From contig CAJYTK010000022.1 of NCBI GenBank assembly GCA_913777615.1, positions 1 through 64,000 of the forward strand: a stretch of 64,000 bases of DNA, written 5' to 3'. A program made the translations under genes and the position numbers. Under the pieces are notes generated by a model. That model had not been told where the DNA came from and did no database searches. It was given only the letters and a program-made list of their open reading frames with translations. This document shows, piece by piece, positions 63,931 to 64,000 of the stretch. Source of the DNA: an uncultured Agrobacterium sp. GTDB taxonomy: Bacteria; Pseudomonadota; Alphaproteobacteria; Rhizobiales; Rhizobiaceae. Positions within the stretch are counted from its first letter, which is position 1. Each line of letters begins with the position of its first letter.

Positions 63931-64000
63931 GAGCGGGTGAAGGGAATCGAACCCTCGTATTCAGCTTGGGAAGCTGCTGCTCTACCATTGAGCTACACCC
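63931..64000 (-). tRNA. tRNA-Gly (CCC), partial at window edge, carrying attR
   Basis: Read on the minus strand it begins beyond the window; visible are GGGTGTAGCTCAATGGTAG of the acceptor/D region, anticodon loop TTCCCAA (anticodon CCC), T-arm GAGGGTTCGATTCCCTT and acceptor CACCCGC-T-CC. The gene ends CCG instead of CCA because the last base now comes from the element, so the terminal A must be added after transcription. Bases 63931-63976 are the 46-bp attachment repeat. Confidence 0.93.

Larger units (their letters stand above)
50955..63976. mobile_element. Remnant prophage integrated in tRNA-Gly(CCC)
   Basis: A block of about 13 kb bounded by a perfect 46-bp direct repeat (50955-51000 and 63931-63976). 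Contents from left: toxin-antitoxin pair, lysis cassette, cargo peptidase, tail genes (mostly leftward), then rightward a DfrB-like gene, an HNH nuclease, two small genes and a tyrosine integrase, and a leftward SIR2-STAND gene next to the tRNA. The integrase sits 2.7 kb from the reconstituted tRNA. No terminase, portal, capsid, tape measure, replication or repressor genes are present. Several genes are broken. The element is therefore a decayed prophage rather than an active phage. Confidence 0.9.

Overview
The window is chromosomal DNA from an alphaproteobacterium of the Rhizobiaceae, most likely Agrobacterium or close Rhizobium. The basis is the Omp2b/RopA-type porin, a PodJ-like polar protein, the TauE/SafE plus TIGR02186 pair, the ligase-associated Lhr/PdeM pair and the general GC-rich coding style. 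No database search was possible, so the genus is an inference.

The first 51 kb is ordinary chromosome. From left to right it holds: reductive pyrimidine or hydantoin degradation (dihydropyrimidinase and an M20 amidohydrolase); a complete kdp potassium-uptake operon with two tiny membrane-protein genes in front of kdpA and the KdpDE sensor pair behind; a porin; a LysR regulator divergent from a 4-oxalomesaconate-tautomerase-like gene and an NMT1-type ABC importer; a VapBC45-like toxin-antitoxin pair; tRNA-Phe; a fatty-acid beta-oxidation block (multifunctional protein, thiolase, acyl-CoA dehydrogenase) whose promoter lies under a long palindrome; podJ; TauE/SafE; pdeM and lhr; two tandem YitT genes; a TPR methyltransferase; pyrD; a LuxR-type response regulator; the ugpBAEC glycerol-3-phosphate importer followed by a TIM-barrel isomerase; and a cold-shock gene with a strong promoter and long leader.

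From 50955 to 63976 lies a remnant prophage of about 13 kb integrated in a tRNA-Gly(CCC) gene. It is bounded by a perfect 46-bp direct repeat: a tRNA 3' fragment on the left and the reconstituted tRNA gene at the right edge of the window. It keeps a RelE/HigA-type toxin-antitoxin pair, an overlapping lysis cassette (holin, endolysin, Rz/Rz1 spanins), a DUF1796 peptidase-like cargo gene, a tail fibre and the tail-tip protein, then in the opposite direction a DfrB-like (R67 dihydrofolate reductase family) gene, an HNH nuclease, two small genes and a tyrosine integrase, and finally a SIR2-STAND defence-type gene. Head, packaging, replication and repressor genes are absent.

Four large genes of the element carry lesions: a 1-nt frameshift in the endolysin, another in the tail fibre, an in-frame TAA in the integrase, and a frameshift plus an in-frame TAG in the SIR2-STAND gene. 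The tail-tip gene also lacks a usable start. The flanking host genes look intact. The most unusual items are the phage-borne DfrB-like gene, the broken SIR2-STAND gene beside the attachment site, and a 20-base word repeated 31 kb apart, each time a fixed short distance before a terminator.
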